From positions 5,811,001-5,875,000 of the forward strand of contig CATNEN010000038.1 in the NCBI GenBank assembly GCA_950097015.1: a stretch of 64,000 nt of DNA, read 5' to 3'. How positions within the stretch are numbered: the first letter of the stretch is position 1; every line of letters starts with the position of its first letter. This document shows, piece by piece, positions 1 to 10,257 of this stretch. The notes under the pieces were generated by a model, which saw only the letters and a list, made by a program, of their open reading frames with translations, had not been told where the DNA came from and ran no database searches. Source of the DNA: Macrostomum hystrix (taxonomy: Eukaryota > Platyhelminthes > Macrostomidae). The position numbers and the translations under genes were made by a program.

Positions 1-220
1 TATGTTATTAATCGACGTGTCAATAAGTAATGGCATTCATCGTGCCAGAATTATTTCGCAAAGCTCTCGGCCCATATGGAAACTGTCATGGGGGTGACGA
101 GACGCGGGAGGGTTTGAAGAAGCCAATGGGCGTGTCAGCTGGTCCAGAAAAGCTGCTTGCAAGCATTTGAATGCTAGCCCGTAAAAAGTCTACAACTGCA
201 ATAGAAAAAATGAGTGTGTG

Positions 221-228
221 TATAAATA
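221..228 (+). promoter_or_regulatory. TATA box of lectin gene 1
   Basis: TATAAATA lies 184 bp before the ATG and is followed by ACTGGCATC. The same block occurs at the same distance in the other array genes (4655, and a one-base variant at 12847). Constant spacing and conservation across paralogues support a core promoter with transcription starting near 250. Confidence 0.6.
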
Positions 229-404
229 CTGGCATCAAACGATGTTCTAAAATCGTGCCCCAGACAATTTCTCCCATAAAATTGTCAAAGCAGCTTCTAT
301 TGGAAGAATTAAACCTGCCGCTAATTTTTTTGCGAGGTTCGTTGCTTCCTTTACCGTCTGTCGCCAGGAAATATTGAAGCCGGCAGAAAAGCGCGACGAT
401 TGCA

Positions 405-1118
405 ATGTCCAAGTTCACCGTGCTCTTGATTTTCATCTGGGCCTGCATCAACTCCGCAGTGTGCAGCTCCGCCTGTCCCAGTCCGTTCACCCGACTGTCT
501 AGCGGGCACTGCACCTACTGGAATGCCAGCAACACGGCGAACTGGTGCCAGGCTGCCGAATTCTGCCTCAGTATCGGAGGCGAGCTGGCCATCGACCTGG
601 GGCTCATCAGAGCTGCCAGGACCGGACTGGTCACCGATCGATCCTACATCGGCCTCAACGACTTGCTGATCGAGAGAGGCACCAATCGCATCGGCTGGCA
701 GCTCACCAACGGCAGCATCGCTCAGCTGGAGTCTGCTGACTGGGAGCCCTATGGGCCTGACAATTTCGATGCGACAGACGACTTTGGCATTGTTTACCCT
801 CCAGGAGTTGCTGACATTCGATTCATGCGTAAAAGGCCCTTTCTTTGCCAGCCGCTGGTGACACCCAACAGCAGCTGGTTCAGGCGGACTGACTTCCTGG
901 GTATCGGCAACATCAGCCCCGAATACTGCTTCACTGAGGTTAGTAATGTGAAGTTCCAGATCGAGTGTGCGCTCCGCTGCGCCGACAGGTGGCAGTGCAG
1001 AGCTGCCATCTACAACAAGGCCAGCGGCAGGTGCAGGATGCTGGACTTCACCGACGCCAGCGTTGGAGACGCCATCGAGACGGACCCGAACTGGACCAAG
1101 CTGGTCAAGGTCTACTGA
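405..1118 (+). CDS. Secreted C-type lectin-like protein with C-terminal PAN-like domain (gene 1)
   Basis: An intronless 237-codon gene. Residues 1-20 form a signal peptide (a hydrophobic run ending near Ala-Val-Cys-Ser-Ser). Residues 24-150 resemble a C-type lectin domain: CPSPF at the start, a WCQAAEFC helix followed by GGELA, an IGLNDLLIERG strand, the Trp-rich GWQLTNGS, and a closing FLCQP. The usual Ca2+/sugar motifs (EPN or QPD, then WND) are absent, so calcium-dependent sugar binding is doubtful. Residues 165-237 hold a Cys-rich module with [15 protein letters not shown] and GRCRMLDF, the pattern of PAN/apple domains. The likely role is extracellular recognition or mucus/adhesion; this is inference. 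ATG 405 was chosen because it directly precedes the signal peptide and is conserved in copy 2. Confidence 0.85.
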   Translation: MSKFTVLLIFIWACINSAVCSSACPSPFTRLSSGHCTYWNASNTANWCQAAEFCLSIGGELAIDLGLIRAARTGLVTDRSYIGLNDLLIERGTNRIGWQLTNGSIAQLESADWEPYGPDNFDATDDFGIVYPPGVADIRFMRKRPFLCQPLVTPNSSWFRRTDFLGIGNISPEYCFTEVSNVKFQIECALRCADRWQCRAAIYNKASGRCRMLDFTDASVGDAIETDPNWTKLVKVY

Positions 1119-1120
1119 AC

Positions 1121-2050
1121 TGATTATGTAAAACAGCAGTGAAGTCACTAGCTAACATACGAGCTACTGGACCATTCAGTTTAGTCTAAAGGATGTATAT
1201 TAAATATATATAATTTTGACCATGTTCAAAGTTGTTATCTTGAAGGTGAAGGTATGCGTACATTTGAAGTATTGAAGTACATTTATTTATTTTAGGTTAA
1301 GCTTATCTGTAGAATTACGAGAATTCTTTTTTCGTAGTTCTTTTAAGTCTATTATTTTTTTATCGCTATATTAACTGTATTTTCTCTTCTCTTTGCGATG
1401 CCTTACTTGGACTAAACTATAAGAAGTTGACTTTTTTTCGTCAAGCGGTAAAAGTAAATCTCATTGTTAGTTTTTAGCTTTTAGTATTTGCTTATCCCAA
1501 TACAAAATATAGCAGTGATCGATATGCTTTTTTACTGTCAGCGTCTGTGATGTGACAGTTAACGGTGAATTAAAAAAATGTTGCAGCCTCAACCTGACAC
1601 CTGTCATTCTTCGTCACTAAATACAAGCTCACATGCTCAACATCTTTGTCTTTAAAAGCTAAAAGTTCCAGAACGGCAGTAGAGAGTCATCCATACGAAT
1701 TTGTGAAAGGAATTTTGCAGTGCATTTAGTGAGCTGTAGTTTGGTGCTGTGAGTCTAGATTTGGAGTCAAAGAATAAAGTGTCTCCCAAGTATTAACACT
1801 TGGGGCAGCCAGTGTGTGCTATGAAGCAAGGTTCAAGTTCAAGTGTTTCGGAGTCTCTTGAAAGAATCTAGGAGTGCAACAGTTAGGAGTGAGCATGCTA
1901 TGAAGCTAGGAGCGAACTCTAGGAGCTAGGAGTGAATGTGGCTCCCTTCATAATAATGTGGAGTGAGTGTATAATAAAACTAGGACTGGGCGTGTGTGTT
2001 CGGGATTCAGTGGGATGGACAGAATTTCTTCCCACTGGTTGCGCTGCGTT
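1121..2050. other. Non-coding spacer after lectin gene 1
   Basis: AT-rich DNA with no supported ORF. From about 1790 it becomes a degenerate, self-similar stretch (repeated AGGAGT and AAGCTAGGAG words) leading into the minisatellite. Confidence 0.6.
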
Positions 2051-2420
2051 GTGTCTGGTGGTCGGGTGTCTGGTGTTCGGGTGTCTGGTGGTCGGGTGTC
2101 TGGTGTTCGGGTGTCTGGTGGTCGGGTGTCTGGTGGTCGGGTGTCTGGTGTTTGGGTGTCTGGTGATCGGGTGTCTGTTGTTCGGGTGTCTGGTGATCGG
2201 GTGTCTGTTGTTCGGGTGTCTGGTGATCGGGTGTCTGGTGATCGGGTGTCTGGTGATCGGGTGTCTGGTGATCGGGTGTCTGGTGGTCGGGTGTCTGGTG
2301 TTCGGGTGTCTGGTGATCGGGTGTCTGGTGATCGGGTGTCTGTTGTTCAGGTGTCTGGTGATCGGGTGTCTGGTGATCGGGTGTCTGGTGGTCGGGTGTC
2401 TTGTGATCGGGTGTCTGGTG
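2051..2420. repeat. 15-bp minisatellite, about 25 copies
   Basis: Tandem units of GTGTCTGGTGNTCGG, with variation mostly at one base (G, T or A) and occasional GTTG for GGTG. The unit length is a multiple of three and contains no stop, so three frames stay open for about 170 codons. These ORFs (Arg-Val-Ser-Gly, Cys-Leu-Val-Gly and, on the other strand, Thr-Arg-His-Pro repeats) are artefacts of the repeat. Confidence 0.95.
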
Positions 2421-4167
2421 GCAAAAAGCACCAATTAGGCATCATTTTTTTTGCTCGCAAAATTTCATCCTGTAACCATGTTGGCTATTTTTGTTGATAA
2501 TGTTGTATTGATATTTTGTTAATGAAAAACTTTGAGCCAATAGGGATTCGCTATAGAGGTTCATGCAGAGCAATGTCAGTTGTCCTTGTCAACGGGGTCT
2601 TCGACAAGAATCGCTGAATATTTCAACGATGCTGACGTCGGACGACCTTGAAAATTAGTTTATCGTGAAGCATGTAGAATTTCGATCCATATGGTGGACT
2701 TTCACGAAAATCGGTCATTCGGTTTGGCTTTCCCACTGGGGAAAATATACTACTCGTAGTAAGTGTTGTTTTTCTACTGTTAAATGATTGTGTTAGGTTT
2801 AACTTTGCATTAGCAAAATGAGATGAGTTTTATTAGTATAATGAAATTTATAAAAAGCCAATGCGCTCGTAAAAGCATGTCTTCTCGTTCTTAACCTGCG
2901 CGCGCTGGAAGCTGGCAGCAGAAAAAAAGCAGAGCACTGCTCTTCTGGGAACAGCAGAAGAAGCAGGAAACACGCATACAGTTCTCTGATGGGTTATTTC
3001 GAGGGCAGTTTTTTGCGGGGGATGCATCGAGCAATAAGAAATATGTTTTTGGGTCTAAAAAATCAGTTCAATGATTTTCTAGGGTGCGTTTCACAGAAAC
3101 AAACGTGACGAGTCTTCAACACCATTTTCCCGCGCATGTCATATTCTCGTTCGACCTAATATTTAGATCGAGGTTCCGTTTGTTACAGCATTGAGCTAAT
3201 TAAAACTGATATTTAAACGCAAATACTAAAGCACACAATGATCACAAATTTTCTTTTAGTAAATCATTGTATTGTGCATTTTGGCTTAATAGTCGATTCA
3301 CACGGCTCGATCTAATCTGGTATCAAAACAAATCCGGGCAGTCCGATGCTCAGAGGGCAGAAGAACTCGGGGGCTCACTCCGAAAGTTTTAAGAACGAAC
3401 CAGTTCGGAAATATTAAAAAAATGAAGCTTTAATTTTTTTCTAAGTAACTTCCCTCCAAAGGCAATTCAATGTACAAAAGCACTGTTGGAATGCGCGGAC
3501 AGACTTTGATCTCTGAAGGGTGTCCATAACATCCAGATAAGCTTGCAGCGCTGAATCTTGCCACTCGAATCTCGTGGGCGCTCTTAATAATCGGGAAAAA
3601 TTGCATGGAACGGGAGAATCCATTAAATTTAAGATTTGATCGAGGATAAAAGCACTTGCGAACAGCTCGACCTAAGCCTGGTATACAGTTTTGGACCTCG
3701 TTGCTCTCTTTCAGAGATGCACTGCACGACTTACATATTGCAGTTGTTTGATATGTGCTACGTTAAAGAACATACTCGTATTTAACGTAATAGGAAAATA
3801 TGTCAGAGTTGTGTAGAGGCTAACTGCAAGCATCTGCAGTTTTCTACATCTGGTACATAATCAGCATTTTTTAAGTTCTAAAGCTCTATTTTGTTGCATA
3901 TTCAAGAAAATAAAGTTCTATCGTACGACTATTTTACATATTTTCTATTTTCTTATTTAATTGCACTTTAGAAAGCAGTATTGCGATCGGTTCGTGTTAT
4001 CCGCAACCAATAAGGTGGTTATTGTGTTCGTTTTACCCCTGAGAACATTTACGGTTAAGGGTACTCAAGCAGAATTGGTGATTTACATCCGGCAAGAATT
4101 TCTAGTCGTAAGGTGTGATTGGGCGTAAATTCACAATTATCCTGTGGATTGAGCCTCATGGGTGTGG
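2421..4167. other. Spacer between the minisatellite and a SINE
   Basis: No supported gene. It contains a dispersed repeat at 2531-2734 (listed separately) and otherwise AT-rich unique-looking DNA. A 60-codon minus-strand ORF near 3441-3623 has no recognisable features. Confidence 0.5.
2531..2734 (+). repeat. Dispersed repeat, copy 1
   Basis: It shares diverged but collinear blocks with 26218-26410, including TCATGCAGAGC/TTATGCAGAGC, CAAGAATYGCTGAATATTTC, the GACGTC that follows it, and a terminal ATTCGGTTTGG. I find no ORF or terminal repeats. It may be a fragment of an unidentified mobile element. Confidence 0.7.
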
Positions 4168-4375
4168 GGCTCAAGCCACAGTGAAGTGTACACTGCCTGA
4201 CGATGAGAAAGTCAGGGCAGATGTACACACCTGTGTGAGCGTGTGCCTGCGTACGTTATCTGTGTGCGTGTGTGCTCAGGAGTCAGCGAAATGGGCAGAA
4301 TTGCCTCCTCGCTGGCTGCGGGTCCAGTGTCACTAAATGATGTGCCATTGCCAGCAGCCCTCCTGTAAATACGGC
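4168..4375 (+). mobile_element. SINE family A, 5'-truncated copy
   Basis: This matches the 3' two-thirds of the SINE best seen at 38653-39030: CACTGCCTGACGATGAGAAA, GCAGATGTACACACC, GTGTGTGCTCAGGAGTCAGC, GCCTCCTCGCTGGCTGCGGG and a CCATTGCC...CAGCCCTCCTG end. The tRNA-like head is missing, the usual 5' truncation of a retroposon. Confidence 0.88.
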
Positions 4376-4654
4376 TCGTATTACGCTCGTACTAATGGTA
4401 TTTTAAGCATATCCAACGTGTGAGTCCACGGCAGTATGTTATTAATCGACGTGTCAATAAGTAATGGCATTCATCGTGCCAGAATTATTTCGCAAAGCTC
4501 TCGGCCCATATGGAAACTGTCATGGGGGTGACGAGACGCGGGAGGGTTTGAAGAAGCCAATGGGCGTGTCAGCTGGTCCAGAAAAGCTGCTTGCAAGCAT
4601 TTGAATGCTAGCCCGTAAAAAGTCTACAACTGCAATAGAAAAAATGAGTGTGTG

Positions 4655-4662
4655 TATAAATA
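4655..4662 (+). promoter_or_regulatory. TATA box of lectin gene 2
   Basis: TATAAATA 184 bp before the ATG, within the duplicated upstream block and at the same spacing as gene 1. Confidence 0.6.
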
Positions 4663-4838
4663 CTGGCATCAAACGATGTTCTAAAATCGTGCCCCAGACA
4701 ATTTCTCCCATAAAATTGTCAAAGCAGCTTCTATTGGAAGAATTAAACCTGCCGCTAATTTTTTTGCGAGGTTCGTTGCTTCCTTTACCGTCTGTCGCCA
4801 GGAAATATTGAAGCCAGCAGAAAAACGCGACGATTGCA

Positions 4839-5552
4839 ATGTCCAAGTTCACCGTGCTCTTGATTTTCATCTGGGCCTGCATCAACTCCGCAGTGTGCAG
4901 CTCCGCCTGTCCCAGTCCGTTCACCCGACTGTCTAGCGGGCACTGCACCTACTGGAATGCCAGCAACACGGCGAACTGGTGCCAGGCTGCCGAATTCTGC
5001 CTCAGTATCGGAGGCGAGCTGGCCATCGACCTGGGGCTCATCAGAGCTGCCAGGACCGGGCTGGTCACCGATCGATCCTACATCGGCCTCAACGACTTGC
5101 TGATCGAGAGAGGCACCAATCGCATCGGCTGGCAGCTCACCAACGGCAGCATCGCTCAGCTGGAGTCTGCTGACTGGGAGCCCTATGGGCCTGACAATTT
5201 CGATGCGACAGACGACTTTGGCATTGTTTACCCTCCAGGAGTTGCTGACATTCGATTCATGCGTAAAAGGCCCTTTCTTTGCCAGCCGCTGGTGACACCC
5301 AACAGCAGCTGGTTCAGGCGGACTGACTTCCTGCGCCTCGGCAACATCAGCCCGAACTACTGCTTCACTGAGGTTAGTGATGTGAAGTTCCAGATCGAGT
5401 GTGCGCTCCGCTGCGCCGACAGGTGGCAGTGCAGAGTTGCCATCTTCAACAGGGCCAGCGGCAGGTGCAGGATGCTGGACTTCACCGACGCCAGCGTTGG
5501 AAACGCCATCGAGACGGACCCGAACTGGACCAAGCTGGTCAAGGTCTACTGA
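4839..5552 (+). CDS. Secreted C-type lectin-like protein with C-terminal PAN-like domain (gene 2)
   Basis: A 237-codon intronless paralogue, almost identical to gene 1 through the signal peptide and lectin domain. Differences are confined to the second half: residues just after the TDFL motif (RL instead of GI), NYCF for EYCF, SDVK for SNVK, RVAIFNRA for RAAIYNKA, and GNAIE for GDAIE. Several of these variants match the half copy at 10515-10845 rather than gene 1, so the C-terminal module appears to have exchanged sequence with other members. Domain layout and inferred extracellular role are as for gene 1. Confidence 0.85.
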   Translation: MSKFTVLLIFIWACINSAVCSSACPSPFTRLSSGHCTYWNASNTANWCQAAEFCLSIGGELAIDLGLIRAARTGLVTDRSYIGLNDLLIERGTNRIGWQLTNGSIAQLESADWEPYGPDNFDATDDFGIVYPPGVADIRFMRKRPFLCQPLVTPNSSWFRRTDFLRLGNISPNYCFTEVSDVKFQIECALRCADRWQCRVAIFNRASGRCRMLDFTDASVGNAIETDPNWTKLVKVY

Positions 5553-5757
5553 AAGTTTAAATTACGACATTAAAACTAACTACACATCTCGTAGGCAAAA
5601 AATATTTCTTCAGCTGATGAATAACCGTACTGTGTGTTAATTTGATTGAAGAAATCGAATTGAAACGTAACAATGCCACCACCCAAGACCAGTAGCGCCA
5701 GTAACGATAAGAAAAACATTTTTGAGGATTTCGAATATGGAAAAAATATTTTTGTTG
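5553..5757 (+). repeat. Lectin 3' flank repeat, copy 1
   Basis: About 205 bp after the stop codon is nearly identical to 10846-11051. It contains a short open stretch starting ATGCCACCACCCAAGACC, probably not a gene. Similarity ends in TTTTTGTTGTG, where copy 1 enters the BEL/Pao LTR and copy 2 continues as unique DNA. This places the LTR start within a few bases of 5757. Confidence 0.88.
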
Positions 5758-6105
5758 TGGTTGAGAGGCCTGAGTAGTTTAATTATTCTAATTATTTTGG
5801 TTGCATTCATATATTGTATTTTCAGTCTAGAAGTGCTCTAAGCTGACAGCCAATCAGCGTGCTTCAATCGTCACAGTAATTTTTCTAACCCAAGCCCCCA
5901 GTCAGTGTGCATCTATCGGCACCGTACAATACTTCGTGTTGCTAGTACTTTTCTCACCCCCGGTCACCACCTCAATGCAAAATAAAAATAAATATTACTG
6001 CGGAGCTAGAGCGCAGAGGTCGTACCGGTAGTACCCATACCTTGTTATGCGATAAAACGCCGCTGTCAAATCATTGTCCTTCTTCGTTACTTGTTCACCG
6101 AAACA
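5757..6105 (+). repeat. 5' LTR of the BEL/Pao element
   Basis: About 350 bp beginning TGTGGTTGAG or a few bases earlier, and ending ACCGAAACA just before the primer-binding site. The start is inferred from divergence from the homologous lectin flank at 11051. No second LTR exists in the window, so length and target duplication cannot be confirmed. Confidence 0.65.
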
Positions 6106-6108
6106 TTT

Positions 6109-6120
6109 TGGTAGCAGAGC
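6109..6120 (+). other. Primer-binding site of the BEL/Pao element
   Basis: TGGTAGCAGAGC begins with the TGG expected opposite a tRNA CCA end and lies 3 bp after the LTR terminus. The priming tRNA was not identified. Confidence 0.6.
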
Positions 6121-6129
6121 GTGGTTTCA

Positions 6130-6852
6130 ATGGCAGACCACGAAGCGAATAAGCAGCAGACTGGCTGCTCAGAAGACGAAGAAGAGAAAGAGATTAGCAC
6201 AGCAGAGCGATTTCGCATTGAGCAATTTCGACGAGTAAAAGCAAGGACAAAATCAACAGCAACGAGGACGCGCAACAAACTCGTACTGTTGCTACAGAGC
6301 GAAGCAGATCACAACTCCATCCAGCAGGCCTGCGAGGCAGCGACAATTGCACATGACGACTGCGTGAAAACGCTTGAGGCATTCTACGACGAGCTGCTTC
6401 AACAAGAAGCGACAGAAGAAGTTCGAAACAACCTGCTTGACGAGTTAGATCAAGTGGATCAACAATTTCAGGACGCAATGAAATGCATCACCCAGTTCGT
6501 CTCTGCGCAGCAGGCGGCGACTGCCGCGACTGCGTCGACTGCCGCGACTGCCGCGACTGCGGCGACTGCCGCGACTGCGGCGACTGCCGCGACTGCGGCG
6601 ACTGCCGCGACTGCGGCGACTGCCGCGACTGCGGCGACTGCCGCGACTGCGGCGACTGCCGCGACTGCGGCGACTGCGGCGACTGCGGCGACTGCGGCGA
6701 CTGCCGCGACTGCGGCGACTGCGGCGACTGCGGCGACTGCCGCGACTGCGGCGACTGCTTTTCCGGTCATGATCGCAAGCAGCAGCATCGAAGGCTCGGT
6801 GAGTGAAGAATTTAGGTCTCAGATTAGCAGCAGTGAAGCAGTGAAGCAGTGA
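6130..6852 (+). pseudogene. BEL/Pao gag N-terminal ORF with Ala/Thr repeat
   Basis: The ATG at 6130 opens 240 codons of charged, probably coiled-coil sequence, then a long Ala-Thr repeat encoded by a 9-bp microsatellite, then a stop inside a CAGTGAAG triplication at 6833-6857. The next ORF begins 17 bp later in another frame. In related elements this region is continuous with gag, so the stop and frame change look secondary. The repeat is unlikely to be ancestral gag. Confidence 0.65.
6519..6760. repeat. 9-bp tandem repeat inside gag, about 27 copies
   Basis: Units GCGACTGCC and GCGACTGCG in tandem. Because the unit is a multiple of three, the frame is kept and a poly(Ala-Ala-Thr) tract results. 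The other frames read Asp-Cys-Gly/Arg and the complement reads Ala-Val-Ala or Arg-Ser-Arg, all spurious. Confidence 0.95.
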
Positions 6853-6868
6853 AGCAGATTTCTGGAAG

Positions 6869-9745
6869 ATGCTTCGGCGAGTACAGATTCCGAAGTTTGC
6901 TGGCGACAAGCAACAATACGAATCGTGGAAAGCTGCGTTTACTGCCTGCATTGACCGAGCCCCTGCTACGCCCGAGTTTAAGTTACTGCAACTCCGACAA
7001 TATCTTCAAGGACCAGCACTGAAACTTGTCGAACATTTGGGCCATTCCGCCGCTGCCTACGAAGCCGCCAAGGACCGGCTGGAACGCGAATTCGGAGGTA
7101 GCCGCCGAAGAATAGCGCTGTACCTTGAAGAACTTGATAGCTTTCCACCTATCCGCACGTCAAATACAAAGGTACTTAAGCAATTTTCAAATTTGCTAGA
7201 TGTAGCGGTTGTAAATCTCGAAGAGTCCGGCAAAGTCTCGGAACTGACGGATGGCTTGCTGTATGCGAAGCTGCAAAAGAAGCTCCCGGAGCAGATGGTA
7301 GCGCGCTACCGGCGTTGGCTTTTTGAAGGACATCGACCAGAGAGCGTAAAGATGTTGCGCGAGTGGGTGTTGTTAGAAGCCGCATTTCAGACAGAAGCCA
7401 TGGAAATCGTGCACGGAGTGGCGAGTGAGGAAAGGTTCAAGAAGGAGACGCGATCAAAAATGTTCCTCATCAATCAGCAACAAACACCGCTGTCTAAAAC
7501 CTGCACGATGTGTCAGGATCACCACGAATTGTGGAAGTGTGCCACCTTTAGACAGCTGTCAATCGAAAACCGCTGGAAAGCTGCCCAAGATGCCAGAGCC
7601 TGTTTTCGCTGTCTAGATCGCGGTCATGCTGCGCGGATGTGCCGACATGGGCGCCGATGTGGAATCAATGATTGTGGGAATTTGCACCACCGCTTGCTGC
7701 ACAGCAACACGACGATGAAAGCGGAGTCAAAGACGAAGGTGGCGGCAGAAGCCACGCGAAAGAACGCTGACCCGGTGCCGCGAGGAGCTGTGACAATGAT
7801 GACCAGACAGGAAGGAGCGATGTCGCTACGAACAGTTCCGGTGATTCTCAAATCGGGCAACCGTTCAGTGAAAGTGAACGCGCTGTTAGACGATGCTCGC
7901 ACCAGTACCTATGTGAACGCGGAGATTGCCGAAGCGCTGGGTTTGGAAGGCAAGATAGAGAGAGTGAAAGTGAACGTTTTGAACGGTCAGACTGAAACAT
8001 TCTTGACGGCTCCTGTAACGATGACGCTAGAAAGTGTAGATGGGAGACTGAAGCGACAGATAACGGCGTTCACCACGGATAGCGTCACAGGGAAACTGAA
8101 AGCCACGGATTGGCAGACGATGGCGACTGATTGGGAACACCTAGAACGAATTCCGTTTCCTCAGCTCCACGCGCCGCATCTCATCGACCTTCTAATAGGA
8201 GTGGATCACGCAGAGCTACACGTATCCTATCGCGAGGTCCATGGTGGACCCGGTGAGCCGCAGGCGCGTTTGACACCACTCGGATGGACTGGTGTGGGTC
8301 CAGCGGCGCAGCAGCAGCATCAGACGAACTTAGCCAGCACATTTCTGTGCATCGCCAATGACGAGCTGCTGTCACCAGTGCTGCGCAAATTCTGGGTGGT
8401 CGAAGAAGTCCGGCCAGAGAAGGATCAAAATTGGACAGCTGATGAGCAAGCGGCAGTTGATCAAGCAAAGTCTACGTTAAAGCACATTAACGGCCGTTAC
8501 CAGGTGGGAATTCCATGGAGGCCAAAAGCACAAATCCGCTTGAACAACTATGACATGGCGATTAAGCGGCTGAGCAACACGGAGAGCCGGTTAAAGAAAG
8601 ATCTGGAGGTGGCCAAGCAGTATCAGACATGCATAGAGCGATATGAAAAGCAAGGCTATATTCGGCGAATCAAAGAAGATGAGTTCTCTGCTAGAAGATG
8701 CTTCCTGCCGCACTTCCCGATTGTCAGGCCCGACAAGTTGACGACAAAGGTTCGAATCGTCTTCGACGCGGGGGGAGACAAAAGCTCGCTCAACTCGCTG
8801 ATTCTCACAGGGCCGAAGTTTCAGCGAGAGTTGTTCGACGTGCTACTTCGCTTCAGGAGACATGCGGTCGCGGTGGCTTGTGACATCTCCGAGATGTACC
8901 TCCAGATAGAAATGGCACCTGAAGACCGGCCAGCGCATAGTTTTCTATGGCGTGAAATGGACACAAACAAGCCGATCCAGATGTTTGAGTTCAACCGCTT
9001 GGTCTTCGGAAACTCTAGTTCGCCATTTTTGGCCCAGTTCGTAGTCCGTGAGCACACAGAACGGCTGAAAGAAGAGCTGCCATCAGCGGCAGAAACCGTT
9101 CTAAACTCTACCTACATGGACGATTGTTACGGTGCTGTCAGTTTCTTAGGATGCGTTGACAACGGGACTGTAAAGTCAGTCAGCCTGGTAGCAGCCAAGT
9201 CTCGAGTAGCACCGGTGGCCACTGTCAGCATTCCCCGCCTCGAGCTCATGGCCGCTGTGCTGGGAGCTCAATTGGCCGTCAAGATTGCAGCAGTACTGAA
9301 GAAAGACATCCGAGAATTTCTATTCTGGTCGGACATCCTGAACGTTTTGTACTGGGTGAGAGGAAAAGGACGTTTCTTCAAGCCGTTTGCCGCTAACCGC
9401 ATCGGAGAGATCCAGTCCATCACGGACCCAGACCAGTGGAGATATGTACCGACCGAAGTCAATCCGGCTGATGCGCTGTCCCGAGGAATTTCAGTGAAGC
9501 AGCTGATGGAGACGGAAAGCTGGTGGCATGGACCAAGTTTTTTGCAACTGGAAGAGCGTGACTGGCCGGAGAAGGTGCTGCATGGAGAAGCCAAAAGATG
9601 TGGAAGAAAAGCGGGCGAGTGTTCGAAGTACGTTCGTCGGCATCCTGGAGGAACCCGCGGCCGCGGTAGGTCGTCTAGACCCGACAAGATTCTCCAGCTG
9701 GTTGAGACTCGTCCGGGTCCACGCCTGGGTCGCTCGATTCGCTAA
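6869..9745 (+). pseudogene. BEL/Pao gag-pol ORF (internal deletion)
   Basis: Codons 1-190 resemble the DUF1759 gag region (PKFAGDKQQYESWKAAF). Cys/His knuckles follow (CTMCQDHHELWKC and CFRCLDRGHAARMC). The Pao-type protease region has LLDDARTSTY where the active-site Asp is expected, with an unusual Ala-Arg after it. Reverse transcriptase motifs include RIVFDAGG, ACDISEMYLQI and the catalytic YMDD. Directly after YMDDCYGAV the sequence jumps to the RNase H region (AAKSRVAP, SIPRLELMAA, FWSDILNVLYW, NPADALSRG), so much of the palm/thumb/connection is deleted. Homology in this frame ends near 9600, where a frameshift moves it to the next ORF. Not functional. Confidence 0.88.
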
Positions 9746-10255
9746 CAACTGTCGGCTGCCTCCAGAGGACAGAGTGCACGGTGAACTACTTCCAACCGAG
9801 TTCGAAGAGGCTGAGAATCGAATTATCAAGGAAGCTCAGACGGAGGGCTTCAGTGGTGAAATTCAAGGGCTAAAGAAAGGCAAGCAACTGTCGGCCCATA
9901 GTCCGTTGAGCGCGCTTAAGCCTAAACTAGACGAAGATGGCTTGATCAGGGCGGATAGCCGGTTGCAGTTTGCTGAGATTCTGCCGTTTAGTGCTCGAGT
10001 GCCGATCATCTTACCGCGGCAACATCCGGTGACAAGGCTGATTGTCAAGTTCTATCATGAGCGGGCTCAACATTCAGGCACAAATCAAACGCTGGCGAGT
10101 CTTTCGAGTCGGTTCTGGATCATCGGAGCCCGCGAAGCCATCAGAGAATCGGAAATCTCGTGTTTCGAGTGCAAACGTAGAAAGGCCAAGCCGGCGACTC
10201 TAGTCGGCACCGCTGCCAGAGAGCCGTTTCAAAGAACCGCTCAAGGCATTTATCC
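9600..10255 (+). pseudogene. BEL/Pao integrase zinc-binding region (frameshifted)
   Basis: Continuation of pol in another frame. It carries the integrase H2C2 zinc-binding pattern: His...His-Ser-Gly before ASLSSRFWIIGAREAI, then CFECKRRKA. The frame is lost again near 10250, where integrase core homology continues in the ORF starting at 10258. Confidence 0.8.
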
Positions 10256-10257
10256 GC

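Larger units (their letters stand above)
1..1120 (+). repeat. Lectin segmental duplication, copy 1
   Basis: This stretch is almost identical to 4435-5554 at a constant offset of 4434 bp. It covers about 400 bp of promoter and 5' flank plus the whole lectin coding region. Similarity stops just after the stop codon, where the two copies continue into unrelated DNA. The left end lies outside the window. The few differences I see cluster in the last 250 bp of coding sequence, which suggests recent duplication followed by conversion with other paralogues. Confidence 0.93.
4435..5554 (+). repeat. Lectin segmental duplication, copy 2
   Basis: Second copy of the unit at 1-1120. Similarity begins at or before TATGTTATTAATCGACG and ends just past the lectin stop codon. 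The downstream sequence is instead shared with the flank of the half copy at 10845. Confidence 0.93.

Noticed and set aside
1919-2497. Three overlapping ORFs of about 170 codons on both strands
   Set aside because: All arise from the stop-free 15-bp minisatellite.
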